Source of the DNA: Saprospiraceae bacterium
GTDB lineage: Bacteria > Bacteroidota > Bacteroidia > Chitinophagales > Saprospiraceae
Reading direction: 5' to 3'
NCBI GenBank assembly: GCA_016722295.1
Contig: JADKGL010000038.1
Location: 1 to 9,625 of the forward strand
DNA: 9,625 nucleotides
In this document: positions 1 through 7,572 of the stretch, one piece after another
Layout: every line of letters begins with the position of its first letter
How positions within the stretch are numbered: position 1 is the first letter of the stretch
The notes under the pieces: model-generated
The model's database searches: none
What the model was told of the DNA's origin: nothing
Seen by the model: only the letters and a program-made list of their open reading frames with translations
Position numbers and translations under genes: made by a program

Positions 1-12
1 CCCATCTGAGCG

Positions 13-252
13 TTACTGCGTAACAAAACCCAGCGGGTCAGGCTGGGACTGGTGGGGTCGTGTGGTTAGCCCCATAGCGGCCTGCTTTCGCGAATGGCGT
101 ACTTCAATCGACCGGCGGGTTAGTTTCGCCATGCGCTCGCGGCAACGCTGTGCCGAAGCTGCTGCGGCCTCTTTGTCAGATTCAAGGCGGTTAGCAACGT
201 AGACTTCAAAATCCGCGTGCTGTGCTGCGAACTTCAAAAACTCATCGACCAT
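13..252 (-). CDS. Possible small hypothetical protein, 79 aa
   Basis: This is an open frame from an ATG at 252 to a TAA at 13-15. A TTG two codons upstream (258) could also serve as start. The predicted product is hydrophilic, with an Ala/Glu/Lys/Arg-rich middle (roughly residues 20-55) that could form a helix or short coiled coil, and a polar tail. There is no signal peptide or membrane segment. I see no convincing ribosome binding site and recognise no family. It lies next to the HNH gene on the opposite strand, and the window starts just beyond its stop, so its downstream context is unseen. It could be a chance ORF; the coding call rests only on its plausible, low-complexity-free composition. 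Confidence 0.25.
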   Translation of the reverse strand: MVDEFLKFAAQHADFEVYVANRLESDKEAAAASAQRCRERMAKLTRRSIEVRHSRKQAAMGLTTRPHQSQPDPLGFVTQ

Positions 253-258
253 GTTCAA

Positions 259-612
259 AAAGCTGCAAGCAATCCATCGCCGTGTTGGGTCCGCAGCGTA
301 TTAATTATTTGCTTCGGCGACCGTCGTGCCGATGATCGAAGCAACCATGCCTATCCGGTTCGTTGCCAAAAATTGAAACCTTTCGAGACAATGTCGCCAT
401 TTGTGGGATGCCGTTCCCATTTACGACTGAAAACTTACCATTTCAGCTCACCACTGAGGATTTTCTCGGACCATCGTGGGATTGTTGACGCATAGGAACT
501 CAATTGGCGACGAGCCGGATGGGCATGGAAGCAACCGCTAAACTCATGGTTCCGTCACCACCAAAAGAAGGAAGCGGCAATCGCCTCTGTGCTGGTCTTG
601 CCCAAAACCATA
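259..612. other. Gene-poor stretch upstream of the HNH gene
   Basis: I see no supportable gene here. Short frames on the + strand (217-495, and a piece around 372-488 in another frame) have no recognisable motif or ribosome binding site. The HNH frame itself stays open back to the TAG at 493-495 but has no ATG before 613. A purine-rich stretch at about 567-573 is the only Shine-Dalgarno-like sequence, and it lies too far from either candidate start (589 GTG or 613 ATG) to decide between them. Confidence 0.3.
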
Positions 613-1404
613 ATGAGTTCTGACCGCTGGACCAAGGAACAACTCAAACTTGCTTTCCACCTCTGTTGCCAACTTCCGTTCGGCAAATTGCATTCCACGG
701 AATCGGAAATCGCGGAACTAGCACTGTTGATCGGTCGAACTCCCTCAGCTTTGGCGATGAAACTGGTCAACTTTGCTAGCCTTGATCCAGTAATCACTGG
801 AACTGGTCGAAGTGGATTGGGCAATGCTTCTGCGCTTAATCGGGAAATATGGTGTGAGGCTCATACGGACTGGGAAGGCTTGGCACTTGAGTGTGAGCGA
901 CTTCGGAGGCTGTTGGGTGCTACAAGCGAGTTGCTCACAGTAGAAGCGGAGGGCTCCGAAAATCTGCTAATCCCGGATGATTTCACTGGGGAAACACGCC
1001 GGGTTGTGACTGAACAACGGATCAAGCAGCATTTCTTCCGACGTGCGGTACTCAGCAGCTATCGAAGTCGTTGTTGTATGTCTGGTCTATCAGAAGCTCG
1101 CTTGCTGATTGCCAGTCACATTGTGCCGTGGAGCAAAGACAAGACAAACCGTTTGAATCCGAGCAATGGGCTTTGTCTTTCCGCCATCCACGATCGAGCT
1201 TTTGACAAGGGGCTTATTTTCGCTCACCGACGACTGGCGGTCGTCGTGTGTAACGAACTTCGAAAGCGCGATGAGCCGTTTGTGAAGCAGGTTTTGCTTC
1301 CGCTTGAAGGGCAACAAATTGAACTTCCTGAACGCTTCCGGCCCGATAGCGCTTTCCTGATACGCCACAGGGAGGAAGTGTTCTTGGATTCCTGTTCCAA
1401 ATAG
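613..1404 (+). CDS. HNH endonuclease (HNH_2-type), 263 aa
   Basis: A predicted metal-dependent nuclease that nicks or cuts DNA; its substrate and partner are unknown. The N-terminal ~60 residues (WTKEQLKLAF, then LPFGKLHS and IGRTPSALAMKLVNFASLDP) are the conserved leader of a family of HNH endonucleases. The C-terminal half carries the HNH fold: RCCMSG near residues 153-158, SHIVPWS with H169, N185 in LNPSNGLCLS, and H193 in IHDRAFDKGL. All core residues are present, so the gene looks intact. I chose ATG 613 because the family's conserved leader begins a few residues after it; an in-frame GTG at 589 is possible. No methylase or specificity subunit lies beside it, so restriction-modification is not shown. 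Its base composition looks less GC-rich than the operon further right, and an IS lies downstream, which suggests acquired DNA and perhaps a defence role (inference). Confidence 0.85.
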   Translation: MSSDRWTKEQLKLAFHLCCQLPFGKLHSTESEIAELALLIGRTPSALAMKLVNFASLDPVITGTGRSGLGNASALNREIWCEAHTDWEGLALECERLRRLLGATSELLTVEAEGSENLLIPDDFTGETRRVVTEQRIKQHFFRRAVLSSYRSRCCMSGLSEARLLIASHIVPWSKDKTNRLNPSNGLCLSAIHDRAFDKGLIFAHRRLAVVVCNELRKRDEPFVKQVLLPLEGQQIELPERFRPDSAFLIRHREEVFLDSCSK

Positions 1405-1461
1405 GGAAATTTGTTGCAAGGGGTTGGTTGTCTGGAAATGTCTGCGATCTGGCCGCCTCTC

Positions 1462-1710
1462 TCAGTCAAGCTGCGGCACTGGGCCGGATCGTGATGGATG
1501 TAGTAATGCCCGTCCTTCTGGATGGGCAACCACGGTAGATGCCGGATCGCCCTTCACCTGCACACGAAATCGGTCGAGAAATGGGATGGAATCCGCATCG
1601 ACGTTGACGTGGTCGGGCAGCAGCAATGGCGGAAAGTCCCGGAGCGTCGGGGCGAATTTGACCACTTGGGCATAACTAGTGCCAGAACGGAAACCCCACC
1701 AAAACGTCAC
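1462..1710 (-). CDS. Unrecognised ORF, 82 aa, possibly a remnant
   Basis: This frame starts at a GTG at 1710 just after a purine-rich AAGAG, and ends at a TGA at 1462-1464. The predicted product begins with aromatic residues (TFWWGF), then has a proline- and aspartate-rich middle. The last ~25 residues look unlike the rest. In the neighbouring frame from about 1550 downwards a different open reading appears, so a one-base shift in a formerly longer gene is possible. I recognise no family. Two palindromes lie immediately upstream, in the place of a promoter or operator. The call is weak and a chance ORF is equally likely. Confidence 0.2.
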   Translation of the reverse strand: MTFWWGFRSGTSYAQVVKFAPTLRDFPPLLLPDHVNVDADSIPFLDRFRVQVKGDPASTVVAHPEGRALLHPSRSGPVPQLD

Positions 1711-1718
1711 CTCTTGCT

Positions 1719-1749
1719 GCTTAAATATTAAGCATAAAGGGTTTACCCT
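1719..1749. repeat. Two adjacent palindromes
   Basis: At 1719-1733, arms GCTTAA and TTAAGC flank ATA. At 1738-1749, arms AGGGT and ACCCT flank TT. Both are perfect in the arms and only 4 bases apart, just outside the proposed left end of the ISNCY element (1756) and just upstream of the minus-strand ORF starting at 1710. They could be operator half-sites, part of an IS target site, or chance. There is no T-run typical of an intrinsic terminator. Confidence 0.35.
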
Positions 1750-1755
1750 AGGTGT

Positions 1756-3528
1756 TGTTTAGCCTTACCAAATCGGTTTCTTCAGCGCTGCGCGTTGTCA
1801 TGGATTTGGCCAGTTTTGCCCGTGCTTGAGCCCCAGACAGGCTGTTTTATCATCCATTTGCACGGGTTTTTGCCCTTGGGGCGAAACCCGCTACGCCGTT
1901 CGACGTTGCCCGGCCTCTGCCTTGGCAAGACGCTGCTCTTGGGCCACATCCTGCCGCCACAGCATAGCCCCAATGCGATGAACATTTCTGGCCCCACCGC
2001 CCACGCCACATAGCGCTTAAGCCCTCAATGCCGTGATCAAGGCAAACATCCAGGCCGTGCACTTCCAACCCATTGATGGCTGACTCCACTGCTGAATGGG
2101 CTCTGCGTGCACGCACAAACTCAGGTGCACTCTCAATCTCCTTGGCCTGGCAGCTGAGCTTGCCTTTTCTGGGCAGCACCACCTGTTGGAGTGTCTCCTT
2201 GAGCGCATCTTGGTTGTCCGTGCTGTGAAAGCCCTTGTCAAAGCTGCACACCGCCAGACTAGGGAAACGCTTTTTGGCCTGCATCACCATCTCAAGGGCT
2301 ACCTGATCGTCGCTGAGCTGCTCCATGACCTTGTGATGCAGAATGAATTGGTATTGATCTTCCAGGATGCAGACCTTCAAGCCCAGCTCCACCGGTACAC
2401 CAGCCTTGCCTTTGCTGATCCACTCGGTGTGAGGCTGAAAGATCGAGAAGACTTTCTCTGCATGAAGGATGGTCTCACCCAGGATCACACGCCGGTGAAT
2501 CTGGTCAATCTGGCGATCAGCGTGCGCCATGAAGTCTTCGATTTCTTTCTTCTCAACCATCACCAAGGCATCAGCATTGGCGCTGGTCTGGAGCTCAGCC
2601 AGCGTTGCTCTGGCTTTGTCCAATGCGCTCTGGGCGACTTGCAGGTAGTCCCTGGTGGGCCTGAATCAGTGCTTGCTGGTTTTTCTCTGCCAACTCAGGG
2701 TTTTGGCTTTGCTGCGTTTTTTGTTCTGCGCAGTGCGCGCGTGGCGTTTGATCTTGTTGAGGATGTGGACATGCTGGCGCCAACCCGGTATGCCTTGACC
2801 CTCGCACAGACGTACGGTCAGCGTGATGGTCTTGCGCATGGCATCCATGAGCAGATTGAGGTCAGTGGGAAAGTGAACATGAGTTTCCAAGGACAAAGGG
2901 TCGCAGCGCCCACGCAGGTTTTTGCTCTGGCTTTTTTAGCCAGCACATGACCACTGGCGACAACGAGTTGGTTGATCTGATCAAGCAGCTCAGGCGTGAG
3001 CAGTCGCACGTTGTCCTTGAGGCTTTGCAGGCTGTACAGGCTGTCATCAAAGGGGCCGTGGCCGAGCATTTCACGCAGGGTGGTGTGCTGGTTGACGAGT
3101 TCGAGCAGGCGGTCGTAGTCGCAATTGAGGTCCAGGCGCACAACCCCGCAGACCAGTATGCGCCACAGGGTCATGCCGGGGCGACCATTGGCTTTGTCGA
3201 TGCTGGGCTGGATGTCTCTTTCCAGCAGAGCAAAGATGTTCTCGCGCAGGGTCTCGCTGGTGTAGAGGTGTTGCAGGCCGCGCAAGATCTTGGGAATGTC
3301 GTCGCGTGATCTGGAGGTTGAAGGTGATGTTGGAGACATCGACTTCACCGATGAGCATTTGCTGATTTTGAGTGACGCGCATGGTCGAATTTGGATCAAA
3401 TTGCTGCGGAAAATTGCTCTCATATTTTAAGCGATTTGACTGAAAAACGATCCTCAAACCGCTACTATTTTCGAGTACAAATCGGCAACAACACAGCAGC
3501 GAGTTGTCGCAACTAGGTGGCTAAAACA
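1756..3528 (-). mobile_element. ISNCY-family insertion sequence, ends tentative
   Basis: The element is defined by its transposase gene (1891-3382, minus strand). I propose the ends from a short inverted match. The left end reads TGTTTAGCC at 1756-1764, and the right end read on the minus strand gives TGTTTTAGCC at 3528-3519. These match apart from one T. The TG...CA ends and the distances outside the transposase are plausible for an IS of about 1.8 kb. I found no direct repeat of the flanks, so the ends are not confirmed. The element could extend to the OsmC break near 3700, or one original flank may have been lost by recombination or deletion. Confidence 0.4.
1891..3382 (-). pseudogene. ISNCY-family transposase, frameshifted
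   Basis: This is a DDE-type transposase. Joining frames gives about 497 aa: start MRVTQNQQM at ATG 3382, SRDDIPKILRGLQ, LGHGPFDD, LRGRCDPLSLETHVHFPTD, then KVFSIFQPHTEWISKGKAG, CSFDKGFHS, SAVESAINGLEVHGLD, and a tail ARNVHRIGAML ending at TAG 1891-1893. The frame changes at about six places. There is one extra base at 3310, one A missing at 2919-2923 and another at 2701-2704 (T runs on the + strand), one extra base at 2650-2652, one base missing at 2019-2020, and one missing around 1991-1996. The corrected total divides evenly by three. As read it cannot make an active transposase. Either it is decayed, or the consensus has indel errors. The family call is from recalled conserved segments and is fairly firm. 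Confidence 0.85.
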
Positions 3529-3694
3529 GGGGCAGTGCAAGCGCGAAGATTTGGCTCCAAATGGCGCAAAAAGCGCGGTGACGGGCAAAGTTGGGCCGAA
3601 AACAGCAGGATTCGAAAAATCTTCGCCACCACGTTTCGGCAGGTTTCCCCAGGGAGATTGGCGTTTTCGTTCACGCACTAACTAGAGGCAAAAT
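3529..3694. other. Unassigned segment between IS and osmC remnant
   Basis: This segment follows the proposed right end of the ISNCY element and ends at the point where OsmC similarity stops. A minus-strand open frame crosses it (3454-3678) but shows no family features. It holds a 10-bp perfect inverted repeat (3543-3552 with 3617-3626) and a small GCGC-A5-GCGC hairpin (3564-3576). It could be the end of a further element that cut the OsmC gene, or intergenic DNA brought in by a deletion. Confidence 0.3.
3543..3626. repeat. 10-bp perfect inverted repeat, 64-base spacer
   Basis: GCGAAGATTT at 3543-3552 is the exact reverse complement of 3617-3626. Between them lies a second small hairpin, GCGC-AAAAA-GCGC, at 3564-3576. 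There is no known role. It could be the remains of a miniature element or a structured transcript; a chance match of this length in about 100 bases is unlikely but possible. Confidence 0.4.
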
Positions 3695-3974
3695 GTAGCG
3701 GTGCAGCCACTTCAACCAAGCGCACGCGGGCCTGTGTGTCAAGCCAGCTGGTAGCGAATCCAGCCTTGTCGCAGGCAAAGGAAAACGCCATCGAGAAACA
3801 GGCTGCATGCGCGGCGGCCAGTAGCTCTTCGGGGTTCGTCGCACGGCGGTCGTCCTCAAAACGGCTGGCAAAGCCGTAGGGATAGCGCACAAGGGCACCA
3901 GTCTCGGTGCTTATCTGACCCTGCCCCTTCTTACCCGGGCCTTCCCAATGCACGCTGGCAGTTTTCTCGATCAT
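3678..3974 (-). pseudogene. OsmC-family peroxidase, truncated at the C-terminus
   Basis: OsmC/Ohr proteins reduce organic hydroperoxides with two cysteines in a homodimer in the cytoplasm. The frame from ATG 3974 begins MIEKTASVHWEGPGKKGQG and includes YGFASRFED, NPEELLAAAHAACFSMAFSFA with the peroxidatic Cys, and LDTQARVRLVEV. Similarity stops near 3708. The frame then runs a few residues to a stop, giving 98 aa against about 140 in the family. The half with the second (resolving) Cys is missing, so the product should be inactive. I prefer the start at 3974 to the longer frame from 4088 because family similarity begins exactly there. It lies about 94 bases after the ketosynthase stop, in the same direction, and may have been read from the operon. 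I did not find its missing 3' part elsewhere in the window. Confidence 0.8.
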
Positions 3975-4068
3975 GGTGGATTCTTTCAGTGATGGTTGAA
4001 GTTGCCCGCCCATAGTCGCGGTAAGGATCGGTCGGGTCTGTTGCTCAACGCACAGAACCGCACTGCGA

Positions 4069-5336
4069 TCAATTGGAGGCTGTTCCATTTGGAGAGGTCG
4101 AATAACTCATCACGGCACCCAGCACCAAAACGGCGTTGGTGCCACCAAAGGCAAACGAGTTGGACAGCATGGTGCGCACGGGAACCTGACTGCGCGCGAG
4201 GTTGGGCACGTAATCCAGATCGCACTCTGGGTCAGGCGTGTGCAAATGCAGGGTCGGCAAAACGACTTGGTGTTGCATCGCCAGCAGTGACAAGGCGCAT
4301 TCCAGTGCGCCGGCCGCACCCAGTAAATGGCCGTGTAATGCCTTGGTGGCGCTGACCGGAATCTGATAGGCGCGTTCTCCGAACACGGATTTGATGGCGG
4401 CAGTTTCTACCGCATCATTGGCCATTGTGCCGGTGCCATGGGCGTTGATGGCATCGATGCTGGCCGAGTCAAGTCCGGCAGAGCGCAGCGCCGCAGACAT
4501 GGCGGCAGCTTGACCTTCAACGCTGGGACGGGTGATGTGGCTGGCATCAGTGGTCAATCCATAGCCCAGCAGTTCACCCTGAATGGTGGCGCCGCGCGCC
4601 AGTGCGCTGTCCCAGGCTTCGAGCACCAGCATGGCGGCACCTTCGCCCAACACCATGCCGGTACGGTTTTTGAGAACGGTTTGCACGAGGCCGCTGGCGC
4701 GTCTGCATCCACCGTCGCCAGCGTGTGCAGCGCCTCCCAGGCCTTCATTGAACCAAAGGACAAGGGCGCTTCAGAGCCGCCAGCAATCGCCATGTCAACG
4801 CCGCCACTCGCCACGCGCAGCCAGGCCTCACCAATCGCCACGGCAGACGACGAACAGGCGGTTGAATAAGTCAGGTTCGGGCCGGTCAAGCCATGCTCAA
4901 GACCGATCCAGGCGGCGGGAGCATTGTGCATGCCAGCCAACACAGTGAACGGTTTGATCCGGTGGGAGCCATCGGCGTAAAGCGTTTTATAGCCGTCGTC
5001 GTTGCTCAGGGTGCCGCCCATGCCGGTACCAACAAAAACACCAACCCGGCTGAGATCCATCCGTGCCCAGTCGATGGCGGCATCGGCCAGCGCCTGGTTG
5101 GCTGCGACCACCGCATACTGGCTGACCCGGTCGAGCATGCGCAGTTTCATCGGGTCAAAATACGCATTGCCTTCAAACTGCACTGTGGCCGCAATCGGGG
5201 CCACCAGTCGTTGGGCAAAGGGCGCGTTGATTGGGCCAATTCCCGAGCGGCCATCACGCGCGGCCTCAAACGCCGCTTGCGCGCTGTTGCCCAGGGGCGA
5301 GACAACGCCCATACCGGTGACGGCAACGCGCCTCAT
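4069..5336 (-). pseudogene. FabF-like beta-ketoacyl-ACP synthase, one frameshift
   Basis: This enzyme would condense a malonyl-ACP unit onto an acyl chain. The N-terminal part (ATG 5336, MRRVAVTGMGVVSPLG) contains the nucleophile C161 in YSTACSSSA. After a frame change, the second part has NRTGMVLGEGAAM, H300 in NAHGTGTMAND, and K332/H337 in SATKALHGHLLGAAG, then a C-terminal FAFGGTNAVL. All catalytic residues of the family are present. The two frames meet at a T run on the + strand, 4667-4671 (an A run in the gene). One added base restores CKPFSKNRTG and gives 422 aa, a normal length. The start overlaps the ACP stop as ATGA. As read, the protein ends after about 260 residues with a nonsense tail. 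Its place in a tailoring operon suggests a dedicated rather than housekeeping synthase (inference). Confidence 0.9.
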
Positions 5337-5623
5337 GCTGCAGGTGTGGCAAAGTCCGCAATGGGCTCGGTTTGCACCTTGCTTTTGCTCTGGGTCACGA
5401 TCAGATCATCGATAAAGTCAACCACATCGCCAAGCGTCGTGAGCTGCACCGCTTCAGGTGGCAAAGTCACTGCGAATTCATCTTCAATGTTAAACAGCAG
5501 GTCGGTTGTGCCGAGTGAATCAATTCCCAACGCTTCCAGCGGTGCTTCAAGCTCCAGCAGGTCGGGTGCGAACTTGTAGTCCCTGATCAGAATGGCGCGC
5601 AAGCGCTCAAAGGTGGCTGTCAT
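5333..5623 (-). CDS. Acyl carrier protein, 96 aa
   Basis: It carries growing acyl chains on a 4'-phosphopantetheine arm. The attachment site is S36 in LGIDSLGTTDLLF, the standard DSL motif at the start of helix II, followed by an acidic helix (NIEDEF) and a second acidic helix (VVDFIDDLI). The last ~20 residues form a polar Lys/Gln/Pro tail longer than in housekeeping AcpP. The start at ATG 5623 has a good ribosome binding site, AGGAG five bases upstream. It overlaps the end of the oxidoreductase gene by 17 bases, and its TGA overlaps the ketosynthase ATG. The pairing with the adjacent ketosynthase indicates a pathway-specific carrier. Confidence 0.93.
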   Translation of the reverse strand: MTATFERLRAILIRDYKFAPDLLELEAPLEALGIDSLGTTDLLFNIEDEFAVTLPPEAVQLTTLGDVVDFIDDLIVTQSKSKVQTEPIADFATPAA

Positions 5624-6835
5624 GTGTGCTCCTGGTGGTGGTGATGCAACGTGTTTTCCCGCCCAATGTCGCACCAAGTGGCAAAAGCCCGGGCCAGACT
5701 CGAATCAGTGCCATCAGCGGCGAGGCCAATGCGGGACGCATCGCCAGGTGCGCAAATGCTGATGCCAGGCGCAGGCGGCGGGCAAACTGCCGATGCCAGT
5801 CTTTGGCGTAAGCTTGTCCCACGGCGCGCTGCCATGTCACATCACGCAGGGTGGGTTGAGCGCCTGCGCCGATCAGGTGCGTACACAACAGCCATGCCGA
5901 CTGAAAAGCCATGCTCATGCCTTCGCCAATGATGGGGTGCGCCTCAGCAGCCGCATTGCCAATGCGAAAGACTGGGTCGTCTGCGCGCAAGCGGATGCCC
6001 GGTACCAGTGGCCCGGCGGCCAGCCACGCGCCGATGCGACGAGCACTCAGCAACGCTGCCTGGACACCGGCGCACTCACGATTCAATAGGCTCTCCACAA
6101 CCTCGCCCGCTGATAGACCGGGGGATGCACGACGCAATGCCGTCAGCCGATCACGGCGCACGCAGCAAGCCAGTGTCAACACACCCTGTTCGGCCATCAC
6201 CATGCCACCGTAGCCCCCCTCAAAGGCCAGTACCGGCAACAAACCCGTTGGGAGCGAAGCGCCAGAGAAGTTGGCCTTGAAGGCCAGCAGGTCACTGCCG
6301 CTGCAAGCCTGTTGAAATCGGTCAGAAGGCAAAGGCTCCCACGACCCGTGGGCATCAATTGCAACCAGTGCACGCAAGGTCAGAACCGCTTTGGTATCGA
6401 CGGCACGCACCTCACAACGCCACTTGCCTGGGCCACCCTCAAAACTCTGCAAGGACCAGGGTTGCATTACATGCACCCCGCGTGATCGTGCCTGTTCCAG
6501 CAGCAACTCATCAAGGGTGTCACGACCCAGTGCCCGACCCCAACGATGCAGGCCGTCATCCGCCGGTGGTAGTTTGGCCACAATGCTAAGAGTGCCGCGC
6601 ATCAGCGCCACCTGGTGCAGTTCGGGTCCTGCGAGGGCGGCGAATGCGGCACCACTCCTAGGGTTTCCAGCAGGGGCAGATTACTGGCGGCCAGACATTC
6701 GCCACAGACCTTGCGTCTGGGAAAGGCATTCTTCTCAACCAGGGCAACGCGCCAGCCCGCCTGGGCCAGCCAGTTGGCGGCGCTTGAGCCTGCGGGGCCA
6801 GCACCCACAATAACGGCATCGAAGAGAGTGTCCAT
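5607..6835 (-). pseudogene. FAD-dependent oxidoreductase/hydroxylase, one frameshift
   Basis: A geranylgeranyl-reductase/aromatic-hydroxylase-like flavoprotein that would oxidise or reduce the pathway intermediate. The ATG at 6835 is joined to the methyltransferase stop as TGATG. The N-terminal Rossmann motif is VIVGAGPAGS (GxGxxG at residues 11-16), with the ribose-binding Glu in ALVEK, then PRRKVCGECL. After a frame change it continues AFAALAGPELHQVALMRG, GRALGRDTLDELLLEQA, and IGNAAAEAHPIIGEGMSMAFQSA. In the last motif Asn replaces the usual Asp of GD. One missing base near 6645-6654 explains the break; adding it gives 409 aa, a normal length. As read the first frame stops after about 76 residues. 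The substrate is unknown. A comparable methyltransferase-flavoprotein pair acts on alkylresorcinols in phenolic-lipid operons (analogy only). Confidence 0.85.
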
Positions 6836-7572
6836 CAGGGCAACCCGGTTCGCTCGGCACGAAAACAATGACTGAACAGGCCGGCCGAATACTCTTGCAC
6901 CTGCCATAGGCTGTTTTGGTGCGGCCACAGGGCTGTCAGCTCATCCCCATTGAAGCCAGCATGCACACTCAGCACCGAATCTTCGCGCGTGACATGGTTG
7001 GCCCCAAGTGCGCCAATCATGTGACTTCCAGCTAACGCCAGCCAGTCGCGGCGCGGTTCGCAGGCTAAAAATCGGCGACTCTTGTTGGCGATGGCACGCA
7101 GGATCAAAGCCAGTTGCGCGCCTTCAAAATGGTGCAAAAACAAATTTGCGACGATCAAGTCCCAAGGTACCCCGGCAGCTTCCCGCTGCAGACGGGTGCT
7201 GCCAGCAGCCCAGTCAAGCACATCGCCGACCTCCTCAGTCACCGCCCAGCCCAGATCGCCGTAGCGCGTAATGGTGGATTGGTCAACCAGTGCCTGGCGA
7301 TCCAGCAAGGTGAGCTCAACCCCTGGCCAACTGGGTGCAAGCGCCTGCGCTACACCCAGCATCAGACGGCCATCACCCGCGCCGATTTCCAGTACACGCA
7401 GCGGCTTCGCTTTGGGGTGCCCGGCGGTCATGGCCTTCAAGCCGCGCAGGACAATCGTGCGCGTCCTCATGGCACGGTGAACGCGCTGCAAATCCAGGCG
7501 TGAACGGATCGCATCGGGGTCCTCGGCTGCAAGACCGTCAAGCCTTTCCGCCGTCACCGTTCTTCGCATCAT
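6835..7572 (-). CDS. Class I SAM-dependent methyltransferase, 245 aa
   Basis: It would transfer a methyl group from S-adenosylmethionine to an oxygen or carbon of the pathway product. Motif I is VLEIGAGDG (residues 60-68), followed by the acidic end of strand 2 in ELTLLDRQ and DLIVANLFLHHFE near the usual motif IV position. The frame is intact. I chose the ATG at 7572, whose ATGA overlaps the stop of the upstream polyketide synthase gene; a second ATG follows directly. The frame stays open further upstream, but that part overlaps real synthase codons. The stop overlaps the ATG of the oxidoreductase gene by one base, so translation is probably coupled across the operon. The substrate is unknown; an aromatic polyketide is the best guess from its neighbours. 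Confidence 0.9.
   Translation of the reverse strand: MMRRTVTAERLDGLAAEDPDAIRSRLDLQRVHRAMRTRTIVLRGLKAMTAGHPKAKPLRVLEIGAGDGRLMLGVAQALAPSWPGVELTLLDRQALVDQSTITRYGDLGWAVTEEVGDVLDWAAGSTRLQREAAGVPWDLIVANLFLHHFEGAQLALILRAIANKSRRFLACEPRRDWLALAGSHMIGALGANHVTREDSVLSVHAGFNGDELTALWPHQNSLWQVQEYSAGLFSHCFRAERTGLP

Larger units (their letters stand above)
1405..1755. other. Intergenic stretch between the HNH gene and the IS
   Basis: No recognised gene. It contains a minus-strand open frame (1462-1710, listed separately) and two adjacent small palindromes at 1719-1749. In another minus-strand frame, an open stretch from about 1550 runs antisense into the 3' end of the HNH gene. I could not match either frame, or a join of the two, to a family. 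I see no clear hairpin-plus-T-run terminator after the HNH stop. Confidence 0.3.

Noticed and set aside
2096..2950. 284-aa open frame on the + strand
   Set aside because: It lies antisense to the ISNCY transposase, and all recognisable conserved segments read on the minus strand; this is a shadow frame kept open by high-GC codon usage.
1769..3485. CAAATCGG at 1769-1776 and 3478-3485 as a target duplication
   Set aside because: Both copies lie inside the proposed IS ends and the match is only 8 bases with no extension; probably chance.
3454..3678. 74-aa minus-strand ORF between the IS and the osmC remnant
   Set aside because: No ribosome binding site, no recognisable motif, and it crosses the proposed IS end.
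4438..5579. Long + strand open frames (4438-4869 and 4893-5579)
   Set aside because: They are antisense to the ketosynthase and ACP genes and show no family motifs.
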